Source: Auriscalpium vulgare
Taxonomy: Eukaryota; Basidiomycota; Agaricomycetes; Russulales; Auriscalpiaceae
Assembly: GCA_019915015.1 (NCBI GenBank)
Contig: JAHBBC010000001.1
Location: 3,038,001-3,102,000 of the forward strand
Reading direction: 5' to 3'
DNA length: 64,000 nucleotides
This document shows, piece after piece, positions 41,533-53,243 of the stretch. Position numbers and translations under genes: made by a program. Every line of letters begins with the position of its first letter. Position 1 is the stretch's first letter. The notes beneath the pieces are model-generated. The model was given only the letters and a program-made list of their open reading frames with translations, searched no databases and was not told where the DNA came from.

Positions 41533-43679
41533 TTATGGCAAGAGAACGCGATCCGTCATAGCAGACATGTCCAAAAACGCATCTAAGAGGCTCGGCACAA
41601 CAAAGGGTTCCTTACACTCCCGCTCAATCTCTTTGACGGTGCGCGCGTGGCGGTCCTGCTCATCGCGCAGGTGGCTTTCGGCGCGTCTCCGCGCCTCGAC
41701 CTCCGCGTCAAGCCTTGCCTCCGTGCGCTCCATGCGCTGCTTCAGGAATGTGATTTCCTCTTCATCCGGATGGTCCTGTCAGTTCACTCGGCAGTCTCTG
41801 GAGACAAGACAGACATCACCATATATATCCGCACTGTCGAGCATCTGATCAAGTGGTTGTTCTCCGCTGACTTCCATGATTTTGCGGAGGATGATGCGCT
41901 CGCGATGCCCGCTCTGTGCTATCTTGTCTCGCAAGATTGCAAGCGAAGACGCATTCGTGGAAGCTTGTTCTTCTTTCTCCTGCTCGTATTGCTTGATTTT
42001 CTCCTCCGCAGCGACTAGTTTCCGAGCCAAATCTTCTACCTCGCTCTTGGGAGCCTGATCTTCCCTCTCCCGTTCGTATCGTATGAGCATTTCCTTCGCA
42101 AAATCCAGCTGCGTCTGCAGGAACTTCATTTTGCTCATGGTCGCGACTGTCTCGTCCGAAACAGAGCGAATCGGGGCATGCGATGAGGAGACGGCTGACT
42201 TCGGGGCACCCCCGGGACCCGCAACTGCCGGCGTTGGATTGCCGGACGATGGCGCCGAGAGGGCCGGAGAAGCCGTCGATGTGGAGATGAGCTTGCTGGA
42301 CAATAAATTTGCCAGCGTCGAATCGTTCGAAGCGGGCTTGTCCTGTGATGTTTTAGAGAATAAGTTTGCGAACGTCGAGTTGTCCAGGAAAGAGAAGGAA
42401 GCTCCGGATGCCTTCGGTGTAGAGGCGAGCTTGGCCTGTGCGCTTCCTGAACCTACGTTCGCTGATATTGGCTTGCTTGACGGTGAGCCGGAGACTGCGA
42501 GCGCTGGATATGTGAACGCGGGCTTGGCCTGTGGTCTTTCAGGGCCCGAATCCGCTGATATTTGGACTGACAATGGGCCTGGGACAGCGATAGGAGCTGG
42601 AGGTATTGAGGGCGACGGCCGTGATGCAGGAGCTGTCCGGCTATACTTCTCCGCAAATGTGACTGGCCGCGACAAACGCAAATCGGCAAGTGACTTTGGC
42701 TCAATGGGAGGACGTGCAGGTTGCAGTGGACGCGATGCGGCTTGGACAGAGGCAACGGATGGAGGCTCCTGCGGACGAACGGTTGTAGACGGACGCGGCG
42801 CAGGATTGCCGAATATAGAGGTGGATGGTTTCTGCAGAGGAAGGGGTGTAGGCGTCAAATGCGACGCAGGATTGCGGTTTGGAAAGTAAGAGTATGGCTT
42901 CTGGGTAGGGACAGACGGTTGGCTGGTAGACGATGACGCTGCTTGCGACGGAAGCATAAGGGGGTAGGAGGATATTGGCAATACCGACACCCGTGAGGCA
43001 GTCAAAGCGGACGACGAGGCTATCGAAGGGGAGGTAGCCATCGGCCTTTGAGGAAGATTGCCGGGTCTCGGTGCAGATGGAGGCGGAGCAGGGGTCGGGG
43101 GTGGCACAGGAGGTTGAGAGGGAGCAGGTTGCGTGGGTTGCAAGGACAAAGGCCGAACGACAAAATCAGGTAGTTTGTTGCCCTCGATACGCGTTTTTTC
43201 GCCTTTGAACCGATATCTGGCAGGAATATAGCTCAGAAGCGGTGGCGTTCGACGAGGATACGTACAAACATAAACTCGTACTGTGATAGCGCTTAATCAG
43301 GATAGCACTACTTACGCTAGGATAGGGTGACGCACATGGAATACTCCGACAAGCATTTCGGATCCAAAGTTTCGACTTTTCGTGAGATAGAGGCGGGGAA
43401 GGTTGGCTGGACATGAATGGCGCTGCGTGAGTAGCCATGGTGTAGGCGAGCGGAAACCCTCACTGATGTAGTGGAAGCCGGCCAGAAAAGTTCCAGTCTG
43501 TTGAGACCCGCCACAGGCTTGATGATGTTCTTGACTTTTGGAAACGGCATACTAACGCTACGGAGCACATTATATGCGTATGCCACGATAGCGTGCGTGT
43601 TGCCGGACATCCCCTGAAGGACAGGAATCGTCTGGAGAATGTCGATTCGGATAGCAATCGTGATGTTATGAGCCGCCAT
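41533..43679 (-). CDS. coiled-coil family protein B (unknown function)
   Basis: It starts MAAHNITIAIRIDI at 43679 and ends MTDRVLLP at 41533. The first exon matches the N-terminal domain of proteins A and C (beta-like start, LRSVSMPFPKVK, LELFWPA). Two short exons follow near 43440-43280, then a large Pro/Ser-rich disordered exon (residues beginning PLSQPTQPAP-like and repeated SKP motifs), then a coiled coil (KEMLIRYERERE, EEKIKQYEQEKEEQ), and after an intron the shared ending IERECKEPFVVPSLLDAF. It lies 297 bp 5' of gene A's start on the same strand. Function is unknown; the A/B/C set looks like a local gene family. The frame of the second exon was chosen to keep continuity into RYRFKGEKTRIEGNKLPDF. 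Confidence 0.7.
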
Positions 43680-44167
43680 GGGACAAGTTATGAATGGGAG
43701 TGGAAAGCGAGTTGGGTACAACTCGGACTGAGCGCCTGTACGGGAATTGCCGATGCGCTGTACTATGTATCTGTCTTGCTAGTCAACGGCGGACTCAACT
43801 GAGGGTGGGCATGTGCATGAGTGCTGCATGTCGTGTGAGTGGCGCTGCCGCCAAAGATGCGAGAACAAGACACTGACGGTCTTTGCCAGCCAAGTGCTCA
43901 GCGGTCAAGGATGGCCTGCGATAGATGGCAATCACCCGCGCTTGTTAAGAACAAGTTCACAGGCGAGACGGTCTTCCAGTTGGATCAGTCACTGGCTTCC
44001 CCCCAAGTCGGCACATGAGTGCCCTGTTTGCTCCAGGTGTGGCGCAAGTAGACGATCCGATACGCGACACGAGTCAAATATGAATGGTCTCGGAAGACAA
44101 AGGTCTCTGACGCTTGGACGTCCCCCAGCCTCCCTCTCATGTCGTTGCTCATCCTCCTCCTGCCCTC
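43680..44167. other. divergent spacer between family genes B and C
   Basis: B and C are transcribed away from each other from this 490-bp region. No other gene is supported in it. Confidence 0.5.
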
Positions 44168-45520
44168 ATGAATCCCACAAATCCCCCGTCGACGGAGGAG
44201 ACGACTATCTCCCTGCGCTTCGTGTTCGCAGATCAGGCAGCCATCAGAGTCAAGGCGAACGACACAGAACACCTCATCCCGCTCGTCCGCAAATGCATCT
44301 CCAAGCTCGGGCTCATGCAGCCGAAAGCCACCCAAGTCTTCAAGTCTCAACTGGAGTCCGCGCTGGACATGTTCTGGACAAATGACGCGAATCATGTGCG
44401 CGACGCCCCGTTGTTGACTTGTTGTCGAGTCCACCGACCTTGCTTTGCAGAATTTCGGCCTCATGTTGTACAAGAAGTTTGTCCTGATAGATCCAGCGAC
44501 ACTCAAAGATCTTTCCGTGTACGTATGCCACCACATCTCAAAAGGTTAATCATGTTGGTACTCATTGCGCCTCAGCCAGAGCATCCAACTGTGCGTTTTA
44601 CCTAAGACCTTGCTGCTCGGCCATTGGCTTATATCTACTTCCCAAGATTCCATCTTCGTGGGCGTCTCACCATCATATCGGGTGTCTTGCCTGTGGCTTC
44701 CCTTTCTGCTTCCCCATCATGTGCACAACCCGTAGAGGCCCTCGTCGGTCCGTCGTGCCAGTCCTCAACCATCGTGGACGAGAAATCTGTTCCCTTTTCT
44801 CTTGTCGCCTGTGAGCCTTCTAGCGCGACTTTGCCTTTTGTTGCTCCTCCTCCGCCGCCAGACATAGCTCCGACGAGGGACCCGAGGCGGCGACCAGCGT
44901 TCGTGTCGGTCGCATCTTGGCGGCGACCAGCGGTCGTGTCGATCGCACCTTCGCGTCAGGAGAAATCTATTCAAACGGAAGAAGCCGATGTCGAGCTCGC
45001 TGCGGACCTCCTGGCCGTCAAAGCCGAACGCGATGAACTGCTGAAAAGGCTTTCCGAGGCTGACGAAGCGGCGGAAGGCTACCGAGATCAGCTCCGAAAG
45101 GCATTCGCGGCCAGAGCCTCTATGGCTGTGGAGGTCCAAGTGATCAGGCAGCAGGTCCGAGATGCTCAGGCCAAGGAAGCAGTGGCAATGAAACTCGTCG
45201 CCAAACTGCTTCGCCTGTTGGATTGCCAGACGCCTACTAGCTTTGACGGTACGTGCCGGTCCCTGCAGGGTCGCATACATCCTAACGGCCACGCAGCACG
45301 GATCGAAACAATTGAAAGGCGAGTGAAGGACCTCCTGGATGACTTTGAGGAGGAGCACGATGCGCGCAGGGCTGCGGAGCGCCGCCTGGAGGACGAGGAA
45401 GAGCGGCATGAGCAGGTCCTCCGGGCAATCGAGACGGAGCGTAACGAGCCGTTCCTTGTGCCGGCATTATTGGACGTTTTCGTGAGCATGTCTGAGATGA
45501 CGGAGCGGGTGTTGAAGTGA
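44168..45520 (+). CDS. coiled-coil family protein C (unknown function)
   Basis: It starts MNPTNPPSTEETTISLRF and ends MSEMTERVLK at 45520. Exon 1 (to about 44396) is the shared N-terminal domain: ISLRFVFAD, KLGLMQPKA, DMFWTNDANH. Exon 2 (about 44453-44518) continues NFGLMLYKKFVLIDPATLKDL. After a Pro-rich part comes a coiled coil (VKAERDELLKRLSEADEAAE, then after an intron at about 45248-45297 ARIETIERRVKDLLDDFEEE). The shared ending is IETERNEPFLVPALLDVF. This is the shortest member. The join between exon 2 and the Pro-rich part (44519-44730) could not be settled by eye. Confidence 0.68.
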
Positions 45521-46423
45521 CCGCGCAGCGCTGGTACGTTACCGCTGGCTGTCGAGAGGGCGCACGCTCAATCCAGGTTGATAGATAGCATGCGGTCAGC
45601 TGTCAGGCTCCAAAGCCCATCTAAACGCTGTCAGCTGCAAGGGCTTACCGTATGAGGTGGGCACGTCGGTTTCGAGGAAATTGTGGATACCGCATGGTCG
45701 CAGAGGCCGCCAGCTGCCACCTGTCTTGATGACAATTGTTACTTCTTGCATTTACGAGAGATTTATTGCAGTGAATAAGGCACGTTATTGCGTTTACGAC
45801 AGACTTACCGTGTGTAATATTGCGCTCGCCGCTTGTGACCTATTCCTATGCACCGGCGCGTTCAGTGAGTTCGTGCTTTGCTAGGACACCGCGGCAATAT
45901 CTGACCGGGTACCAACTCCTCCGGTTTGTATGTCCGCCGTGGGTTTCCAATATATCTATCGAATTTATCGATCGCTACGCCTAGGGCAGTACCTTGATGA
46001 CAATTGGATGAAACCCTCGCTTGCAACTCGCTCAGCACCTTTACAAACACCGGTCTGAGACTGTCTTGTCCAAGTCAAGGCCAGAACATGGACGAGCAGC
46101 CGAGTACTGAAGTCAGAGCTTCGCCGTGCCTGCAGCGCCAGGGCGATCGGTCATTTCCCAATAAAGTTCAAGCAGTTGTATACATGCACTGTATTGTCCA
46201 GCGCAAGTAAGTAAGATGTATGTACCACAGTGTACACAGATTTCCACCAATTAGGTATTAGAACTGTACAAATATCACAAAGCCCCGACGGATAAAGGTC
46301 CAAAAAAGAGAGTTTGGAAGAGATTGGCATCAGAACGGATGGCCTGGTCCACGGGGGTGCGCTATATCCGTCGGGGGGAAAAGAGTGTTGTCAAAGAATG
46401 GGGAATAACAAATGAGGGTTATA
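45521..46423. other. intergenic, convergent
   Basis: No gene, RNA or clear repeat is seen between family gene C and the GMC gene, which end towards each other. Confidence 0.5.
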
Positions 46424-48743
46424 CTAACAGTTGCAGGTTGCCTTGATCAGATCGGCTGCGCGTTCAGCGAGCACATACACCGCGGTTTGGGGGTGGGCAG
46501 CGGGCACGAAGGGCTGAAGGACCTGTTAAGTACGGGGCACCCAGCATACCTGAAGAGACAGGCTACTCACGAAGGCGCTAGCGTCCACGACACGGAGGCC
46601 AATGGTGCCCTTGACAGTGAGGTCGGGGTTGAGGACGCCGGCCGAGGAGCTCGTGGAGGTCATGCTGGCCGTGGAAGTCGGATGCCACACGGTCGTTGAA
46701 AACTTGCGAGCGTACGCCTCGAGCTGCGCGTCCGTGATCGCGTTGGCGTACTCGCCGACGGGCTCCAAGATAAAGCCGGAGAAGGACTTCGCCGCGAGGA
46801 ACTGCTGCCCGGACTTGATCGCCGCTACCATAGTAAAGATGTCGAAATCGGAGTTCAGGAGGCCTGGGTCGATGACCGGAGAGTCGAAGGGGCTGCTCGA
46901 CTTCAGGGTTACGGTGCCGCCTGAATGAGGTCGTGGTGAGGCATGGGAAATGAGGAGAATGGGCTGACCGGAACTTACGAGATGTAGGAGATACAACGTT
47001 TGTGAACAGAGTGAAGAAATTACCCGTTGAGGGAGCCGTGAGGCCAGCAAATGATACAAAGCCGTCCTGCAAACGCATATACATGTCAGCCATTGGACCA
47101 ACCAACATGCCCGATGCGTACGCACAGTGAAGATCAGTTCGTAGTGCCCAGACGTGGGCCCAGCCGACGGATCCGTCGTAGTCTTGAAGATGCTCGATGT
47201 CGAAGGCAGACGTAACCACCCAAGCTGGTTCGCGGGTCCAAGGACGAGCTCGCCGGTGTGCGACGACTCCCACTGGGCCACCAAGTCCCCTGCAAACGTC
47301 GCGTTCTGGGAGATCGCGTCGAAGGTGGCCTGGGCAGTGGTGTTCACGGAGTACTGGCTCGACAGCAAGGGGTGGTCTTGCAAGTTGGCGCCGACATTCG
47401 CATTGTTGACAATGGTAGTGATGCCGTACTTGCTGAGCTCGGCCGAAGGGCCGATGCCGGAGAGCTTAAGCAGCTGGGGAGTCTTGACAGATCCCGCAGA
47501 TACGATGACCTCGCGCGTCGCATTGAGGACGTACTTTGTTGCTGATCGAAGTCAGCACGAGGACATGGCGTGTGAGATTCGCGCTTACCCGTCGCAGAGG
47601 TAGCGAACTGGACTCCTCGGAACACGGGCGTGCCAGACTGGGTGCCGGTCGAGATGAGCTTGGTCGCCTGCGTGTTGATCAGAACGTCGAAGTTCGTGCG
47701 GCTCAAAGCCGGTTTGATGTACGACGTGTAGGAGCTCGCACGCTGTCCGCCCCCAATGGTAAACTGCACCCAGCCTACACATCAAAGGCGGGGTTAGACG
47801 CGTCAACGCCGACAGCTTTCGCAGGATGCACATACCGATCCCAATGGTGTTCCCAGAGTTCATGTCCTGATTGAATGGGAACTGCGTGGGGAGGTCGGCC
47901 GTCGCGCCAATGACCTTCGAGTCCGTGACGAGCGGGAAGCCCGGAAGGGACACATCCACGGGTCCACTCGTTCCATGAATAGAAGGAGTGATCTCGCCCT
48001 GCGTGTTGTGGTTGTCCGCCGGTGCGACCAGCTTCTCCATCTGCAAGATCGACCGGCGTCAATCAGTCAGATGGCCCAAGTCGGCGTTGACAGCAGACGG
48101 ACCTTCTTGAAGTATGATTGCAACGAGTTCCACGACCAGCCGGAGTCACCTGTCACCGTGGCGAAGCGATTCCAGTCATCCTGAGAGGCGCGGTTGTGCA
48201 CCATGAAGTCTGAGAGGGGAGGTCTTAGGTCTCCTGCGGATGCCTAGACATACACCGGTGCGACTCACTGATGGACGTAGATCCTCCGAGTCCGAACCCA
48301 CGAGAATAAAGAATGGAACGGCCATCGAGACCTGCCTGCGCTGTCGTAGTGAAATTCCAGTCGAGTGCTGTGCCAATTTGGTTCGGAGCAAAAAACGGTA
48401 TTTCTGTTCCGAGGACGCCGTCAACACTGAAGGGGTGTCGACGATCAATCACTTTGCTCAAAGTGACAGACGGGGATCGTGCTCACTTGCCACCAGCTTC
48501 GATGAGGAGAACGTTGATGTTGGAGAGCTCGGACAAGCGCGCCGCGACCGTGCCACCACCGGCGCCCGCTGTAGAGCTGTTAAGATCACGAGACAGAGAA
48601 GCTGATTGAGAAGACGCACAGCCGATTACGATGTAATCATAGGTCTTCTTTGGGAGCTGAGAAGGGTCGGTATAGAGAGCTGCCAAAGCAGGACCCGCAG
48701 CTAGGAGTAAAGAAAGAAGAGCGGGTCGCGAAGACAACACCAT
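46424..48743 (-). CDS. secreted GMC oxidoreductase (aryl-alcohol oxidase / choline dehydrogenase-like)
   Basis: It starts MVLSSRPALLSLLLAAG at 48743; residues 1-21 are a signal peptide. Splicing gives YDYIVIGSGAGGGTVAARL (FAD-binding dinucleotide fold) and NVLLIEAGG, GMC signature 1 (RGFGLGGSTSI), signature 2 (VSAGSVKTPQLLKLSGIG), and the ending with the catalytic His in VWHPTSTASM and NPDLTVKG-LRVVDASAF. The last exon finishes AERAADLIKATCNC at 46424. These flavoenzymes oxidise alcohols, and in wood-decay fungi the secreted forms supply hydrogen peroxide for lignin-attacking peroxidases. That ecological role is an inference. About ten small introns are present. Aryl-alcohol oxidase is the best guess but the exact substrate is open. 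Confidence 0.88.
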
Positions 48744-49541
48744 AGCAACGGCGCAGGAGTCGAAACGAGGGGGGGGGGATGATATGAGGAGATTGATAGA
48801 GGACACTTTATAGCAGCGCGGATGGCATGGCAGTGGGAAGGCCGGAAAGATGGCGTTCGACAAGGCCGTTACGTGGGAGGTACCATTCTGTCAATTTGCA
48901 GCCGGCATCATGCTCTGATCATGCTAGTTGTGACACGAATTCTGACGAAGCACATGCGAAACTGCTGAGGGATCAATTAGCCTCCTTCTGCCGGGTCGCG
49001 GAAATAGCGGAGGGCGATGCGACGAGGTTCCACGGATACGGCGTGACAACAGACGAGCGCATGGGGTAGTCGTCGTGATGAGCCATCAGCCCCGGACGCC
49101 TCAATGGTGGACCATGTTCGCAGGGAGCTTGGGAGCGAGGGCGAGGGTCGCCGCCAGAACGAAGGGTCAATTCAGGGACTCGCGAGACCGCGACAAGGGC
49201 ACAGGAACGAGTGGCGGAGCGACGCGAAATGCGAGGCGTGACGTGTATTCCGCGGAGACCGCATGAGTCTCTGCTGGAGACTCCGAGTGGAGAGGGAGAC
49301 TGAGACCGCCGGCGCCTAGAGTCCACGACGACCCGACTCGGTGCCAGTCAGCCGCCCGAGGCCGCCGGCGCCTCTTTCCTCGCGGACACACCGGCCCGAC
49401 CGCTCCGCCTACATCTTTTGCTCTGCAAGGTCAGTCCGTCCGCGCAGCTATCTGCTCTACGTATCCAGTTGCGCGTCTGCAACCCGTGAAATCTGCAGTT
49501 CAGAGTCCCCGCACCAGCGTCTGCCCTTGTGAGCAACACAC
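48744..49541. promoter_or_regulatory. divergent promoter region of the GMC oxidase and NOP4
   Basis: TATAAAG on the minus strand at 48806-48812 lies 63 bp 5' of the GMC start. No TATA is seen for NOP4, as expected of a housekeeping gene. No other gene is supported. Confidence 0.45.
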
Positions 49542-52500
49542 ATGTCCGCCGTGAAGCTTGGCAAGCGCAAGGACAGAGACGAGGCAGAGTTGCAAGACAA
49601 GCACGGGTGCGTCACAGTTCTGTCTTTTGGTGCTCGCCCTAACGGCCTTCCCCCGAAAGGTCGACTCTCTTCGTCTCAAACCTGCCCTACACGGCGACCT
49701 CAACCGACCTCCAGACCCTCTTCTCCGACATTGCCCCAGTTCGGTCCGCGTTTGTCGTACAAGAACACGGCACTGGCGTCTCAAAAGGTGTCGGGTACGT
49801 CTCATTTGCAGTTCAGGAAGATGCGCAGAGCGCGTTCGACACGATCGAGACCGATGGCATCGCACTCAACGGCCGCGGTCTGCGCGTGTCTTGGGCAACC
49901 CAGAAGGTACGTATCGCTGTGATCTCCAGAACGAAGTCTTGGCTAAATTCTACCCAGCCCACCCGAAAAGAGCGGGCTGCCGATGCGAACTCGCAACCAC
50001 CCCGTGAAGCTCCCAGGGTCGTCCATGCGCGGATCCCCGCAGCACATGCTCCCCGCGACCCTTTGGCCATTCGCACCGTCGTCGTTTCTGGCCTGCCTTC
50101 TTCTATTGATGCTAAGACGATATGGAAAAAGGTCAGGAAGCTGCAAGGCGCTGAGAAAGTGGAATGGCCGGTTAAAAAGGACGACGGCTCAGAGGATTCT
50201 TCCACAAGTGCGTCTATATATCACCTCCTCTGGCAGGTACTGACACCGACTGTCCTCAAGCGCATACCCTATTCTCGACACCTGCCGCTGCGGAGGCTGC
50301 TGTTTCCAAGCTACACGCACATGTCTTCAAGGGCTCCTTGCTCTCTGCCTCGCTCAAGAAGCGTCTCGACAACGTCGCCAAGGTGAACAAGGGTGTTACT
50401 CCCGGCAGCAGCAAGGGTAAAGATGTTGCCTCGACCGCCATGCCCAGCCGCGCGAATCGCGTAATCGTGCGCAATTTGCCCTTCGACATCACCGAGCAGG
50501 ATCTGCGCGCTGTCTTCCTCCCCTACGGCCCTGTCTTCTCCATCACGATCCCGCAGAAGCCGGACCCTGCCACCTCGACCAAGGAGGAAGCGGACGGCGA
50601 CGACGATGTGAAGATGGAGGACGCGGAGCCTCGGACGATGCCCAAGGCGCTTGGGAAAGGCTATGCTTTCGTATGGATGTGGAGCAAGAAAGACGCAGAG
50701 AAGGCGATTGAGGGGGCCACGGGAACGAAGGTGCGGACCGGCTACGCTGCAGGCATGGTGGTGGACAAGCAGAAGAAGAAGAAAGAGTTGAGAGAGGAGA
50801 AGAAGCTGAAGCTGAAGGCGCAGGGGGCTGGCGAGGGAGAGGCGGGAGAAGAGGTCAGCGGTGAGCGCGTGATAGCGGTGGACTGGGCGCTCAGCAAGGA
50901 TAAGTGGGAAGAGGAAAAGAAAAAGTTGGCGGATGCCGAGTCGGAAGCCGAGTCGGACAGTGACGAGGATGCGAGCAGCGACGAAGACGAGGGAATCGCC
51001 ACTGACGACGAAGGCAGCGCACTTGGGCTTCATGATCATGACGACGACGGGCCTGAAGACGACGAGGACGACGAGGAAGCGGACCGCAGCGACGACGACG
51101 AGCCCACAAAACCGACGTTGCCACCCCCGGAGGCAGGGACCACACTGTTCGTTCGGAATATCCCCTTTGAAGCGACAGAAGACGAACTGCGCACACTGTG
51201 AGTTGCGGCGTTTCTTTTTGTGTTGTTCCCCTCCTCAATCGCATCATAGATTTCGTGTATTTGGGCCACTGCGGTATGCACGTATCACAATGGACCCCGT
51301 CATGGAACGCTCTCGCGGCACCGGCTTTGCATGCTTTTGGAACAAGGAGGATGCAGATAAGGCTGTCGATCAAAGCGAGATCCTGCGTACAGAGACAATG
51401 GGCCAGACATCTGCGGTATGTCTTAGCATACGCTCTCCACGAGATCGCCTTTGCCTAACTTTGACTGTAGCCCAAAAAGAATCCGTTCACCATGCCATCA
51501 ATTCTGACTCCCGATCCCTCAGCTCTCTCAGCGCAAAGCCTCGTCCTCCACGGCCGCACACTAGACGTTGTCCGTGCCGTCACGAGAGAAGAGGCCGGAA
51601 AATTAAAAGAAGAGGGCGAAAAGGCGCGAGAAAAGGCAGACAAGCGCAATATGTATCTCCTTCGAGAGGGAGGTAAGTGATCGAACTTGTCTTGCCCCTC
51701 AGGAGGCTGACTATAATTTATATAGTTATCCTGCCCAACAGCTCAGCTGCGGCGACGCTACCGGGGATCGAGCTGGAAAAGCGCTCGAACTCGTTCAATG
51801 CGCGGCGCACTCTCCTGCGGTCCAATCCTGCGCTCTACATATCCAAAACCCGCCTCAGTATCAGGCAGCTTCCCACCTTCGCCACGGAGCGCATGGTGAA
51901 GCGGCTTGCCATCCACGCGATCCGTACGTTCAAGGCGGAAGTCAGGGAAGGTGCGCGCCAGGATCTCACGGTCGACGAGAAGACATCTTCGACTGCACCC
52001 CCGGACGATGCGCAAGCCGCCGCCGCCGCCGCCGAGAGATTGAAAGCGGCCAAGGACAAGAAGTCTGGGTCTGGACGGCCGACGGCGGTAAAGCAGTCCA
52101 AGATCGTGCGTCAGCAGGACAAAGTCGATACCGTCACGGGCAAGGGCCGTAGCAAAGGATACGGCTTCCTCGAGCTGCACACACACGCGGACGCGCTGCG
52201 GGTGCTGCGGTGGGCGAACAACAACTCAGCCGTCGGCGCGCTGTTCGAAGAGTGGTGGAAGGCGGAGCTCCGGGACCTGCTCAAGGCGGAGAAGGCGAAG
52301 AAGGGCGAGGACGCGGAGACGCGGGTCAAGCGTATCCAGGAGGAGCTGGCATCGGAGGCCAGGAAGGCGAAGGGCACGCTGATCGTCGAGTTCTCCATCG
52401 AGAACGTGCAAGTCGTCCAGCGGCGCGCCGCCCACCAGCGCTCGGCGAAGCCCTCTGTGCGTTTCAATGTCAGGAGGTTCAAGTGCTCCTCGGCTGAGTT

Positions 52501-52730
52501 TTATATCGTTTTAGGATAAGGATAAAGTCAAGCCTCGCGAGCGGCTCACCCTGCCCACAGCTGCATCCGAAGACCGGCGACCGCGCGACTCGCGACCGCA
52601 GAAGAAACAAAAGCTTGTCTCCGATCCACCATCAACTAACGATATCAAGCAAGAAACCCAAACAACGCGCCTCGGCGCCATCATCGGCAGGAAGAGGAAG
52701 GAGCGGAAGGGGAAGAGCGGCGGCCGGTAG
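49542..52730 (+). CDS. NOP4: nucleolar RNA-binding protein Nop4/RBM28-like
   Basis: A multi-exon gene starts MSAVKLGKRKDRDE and ends GRKRKERKGKSGGR at 52730. Four RNA recognition motifs are visible through their RNP2-like strands: TLFVSNLPY, TVVVSGLPS, VIVRNLPFD and TLFVRNIPFE, with RNP1-like GVGYVSF, GYAFVWM and GTGFACF. A long acidic Asp/Glu stretch separates the third and fourth, and a Lys/Arg-rich tail follows. Four RRMs with an acidic spacer before the last match yeast Nop4 and animal RBM28, nucleolar factors for 60S ribosomal subunit assembly. A further exon set (51725-52462) with LPNSSAAATLPG and SKGYGFLELHTHADALR is the conserved C-terminal extension. The start is the first ATG and gives the expected basic N-terminus. 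Confidence 0.88.
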
Positions 52731-52922
52731 ATCTCGAACTCGGCTCTGCTGCGCATCACATTTGATTGAATATGATGCTGCGCTGCGCGCTTGTTTCTCG
52801 CGTCATATGCCCAATATTGTAACGAGGTTGCTTAGGGTTGCTTGTTGCGGCTGCCGACGGGTGATGCGCGTATATTGCGCCTGGTATGCGCATACAACGG
52901 CGAAATCGGAATGTAATACCAG

Positions 52923-52985
52923 AAACCGAGAAACCCACTAGTGATACCGAGAAACCCACTAGTGATACCGAGAAACCCAATGATG
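52923..52985 (+). repeat. 21-bp tandem repeat, three copies
   Basis: The unit ATACCGAGAAACCCACTAGTG is present three times, the first and last slightly altered, in the spacer 3' of NOP4. No gene is supported between 52731 and 53243. Confidence 0.8.
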
Positions 52986-53243
52986 CCAATACATTCTGAA
53001 AGTCCGAGTCCGACAAACCCATGATACCAACAGGTCATGAAAGAACCAATAAATTACCGTTCTCTCATTACTACTCAACATGTATGCAAACTAGGTCGGC
53101 GGGGGGTTTTCTAGGGCCATGCCGGAGACGGCGCTTTGGAAGGAAATATCGAATTGTAGTACAACACGGAATGCCTGTGCAGTCCGAAAGAGCTCATACG
53201 GTATGAATAGGTATCTCGCTGGTCAGAGGAGCCTCGTAACCCT

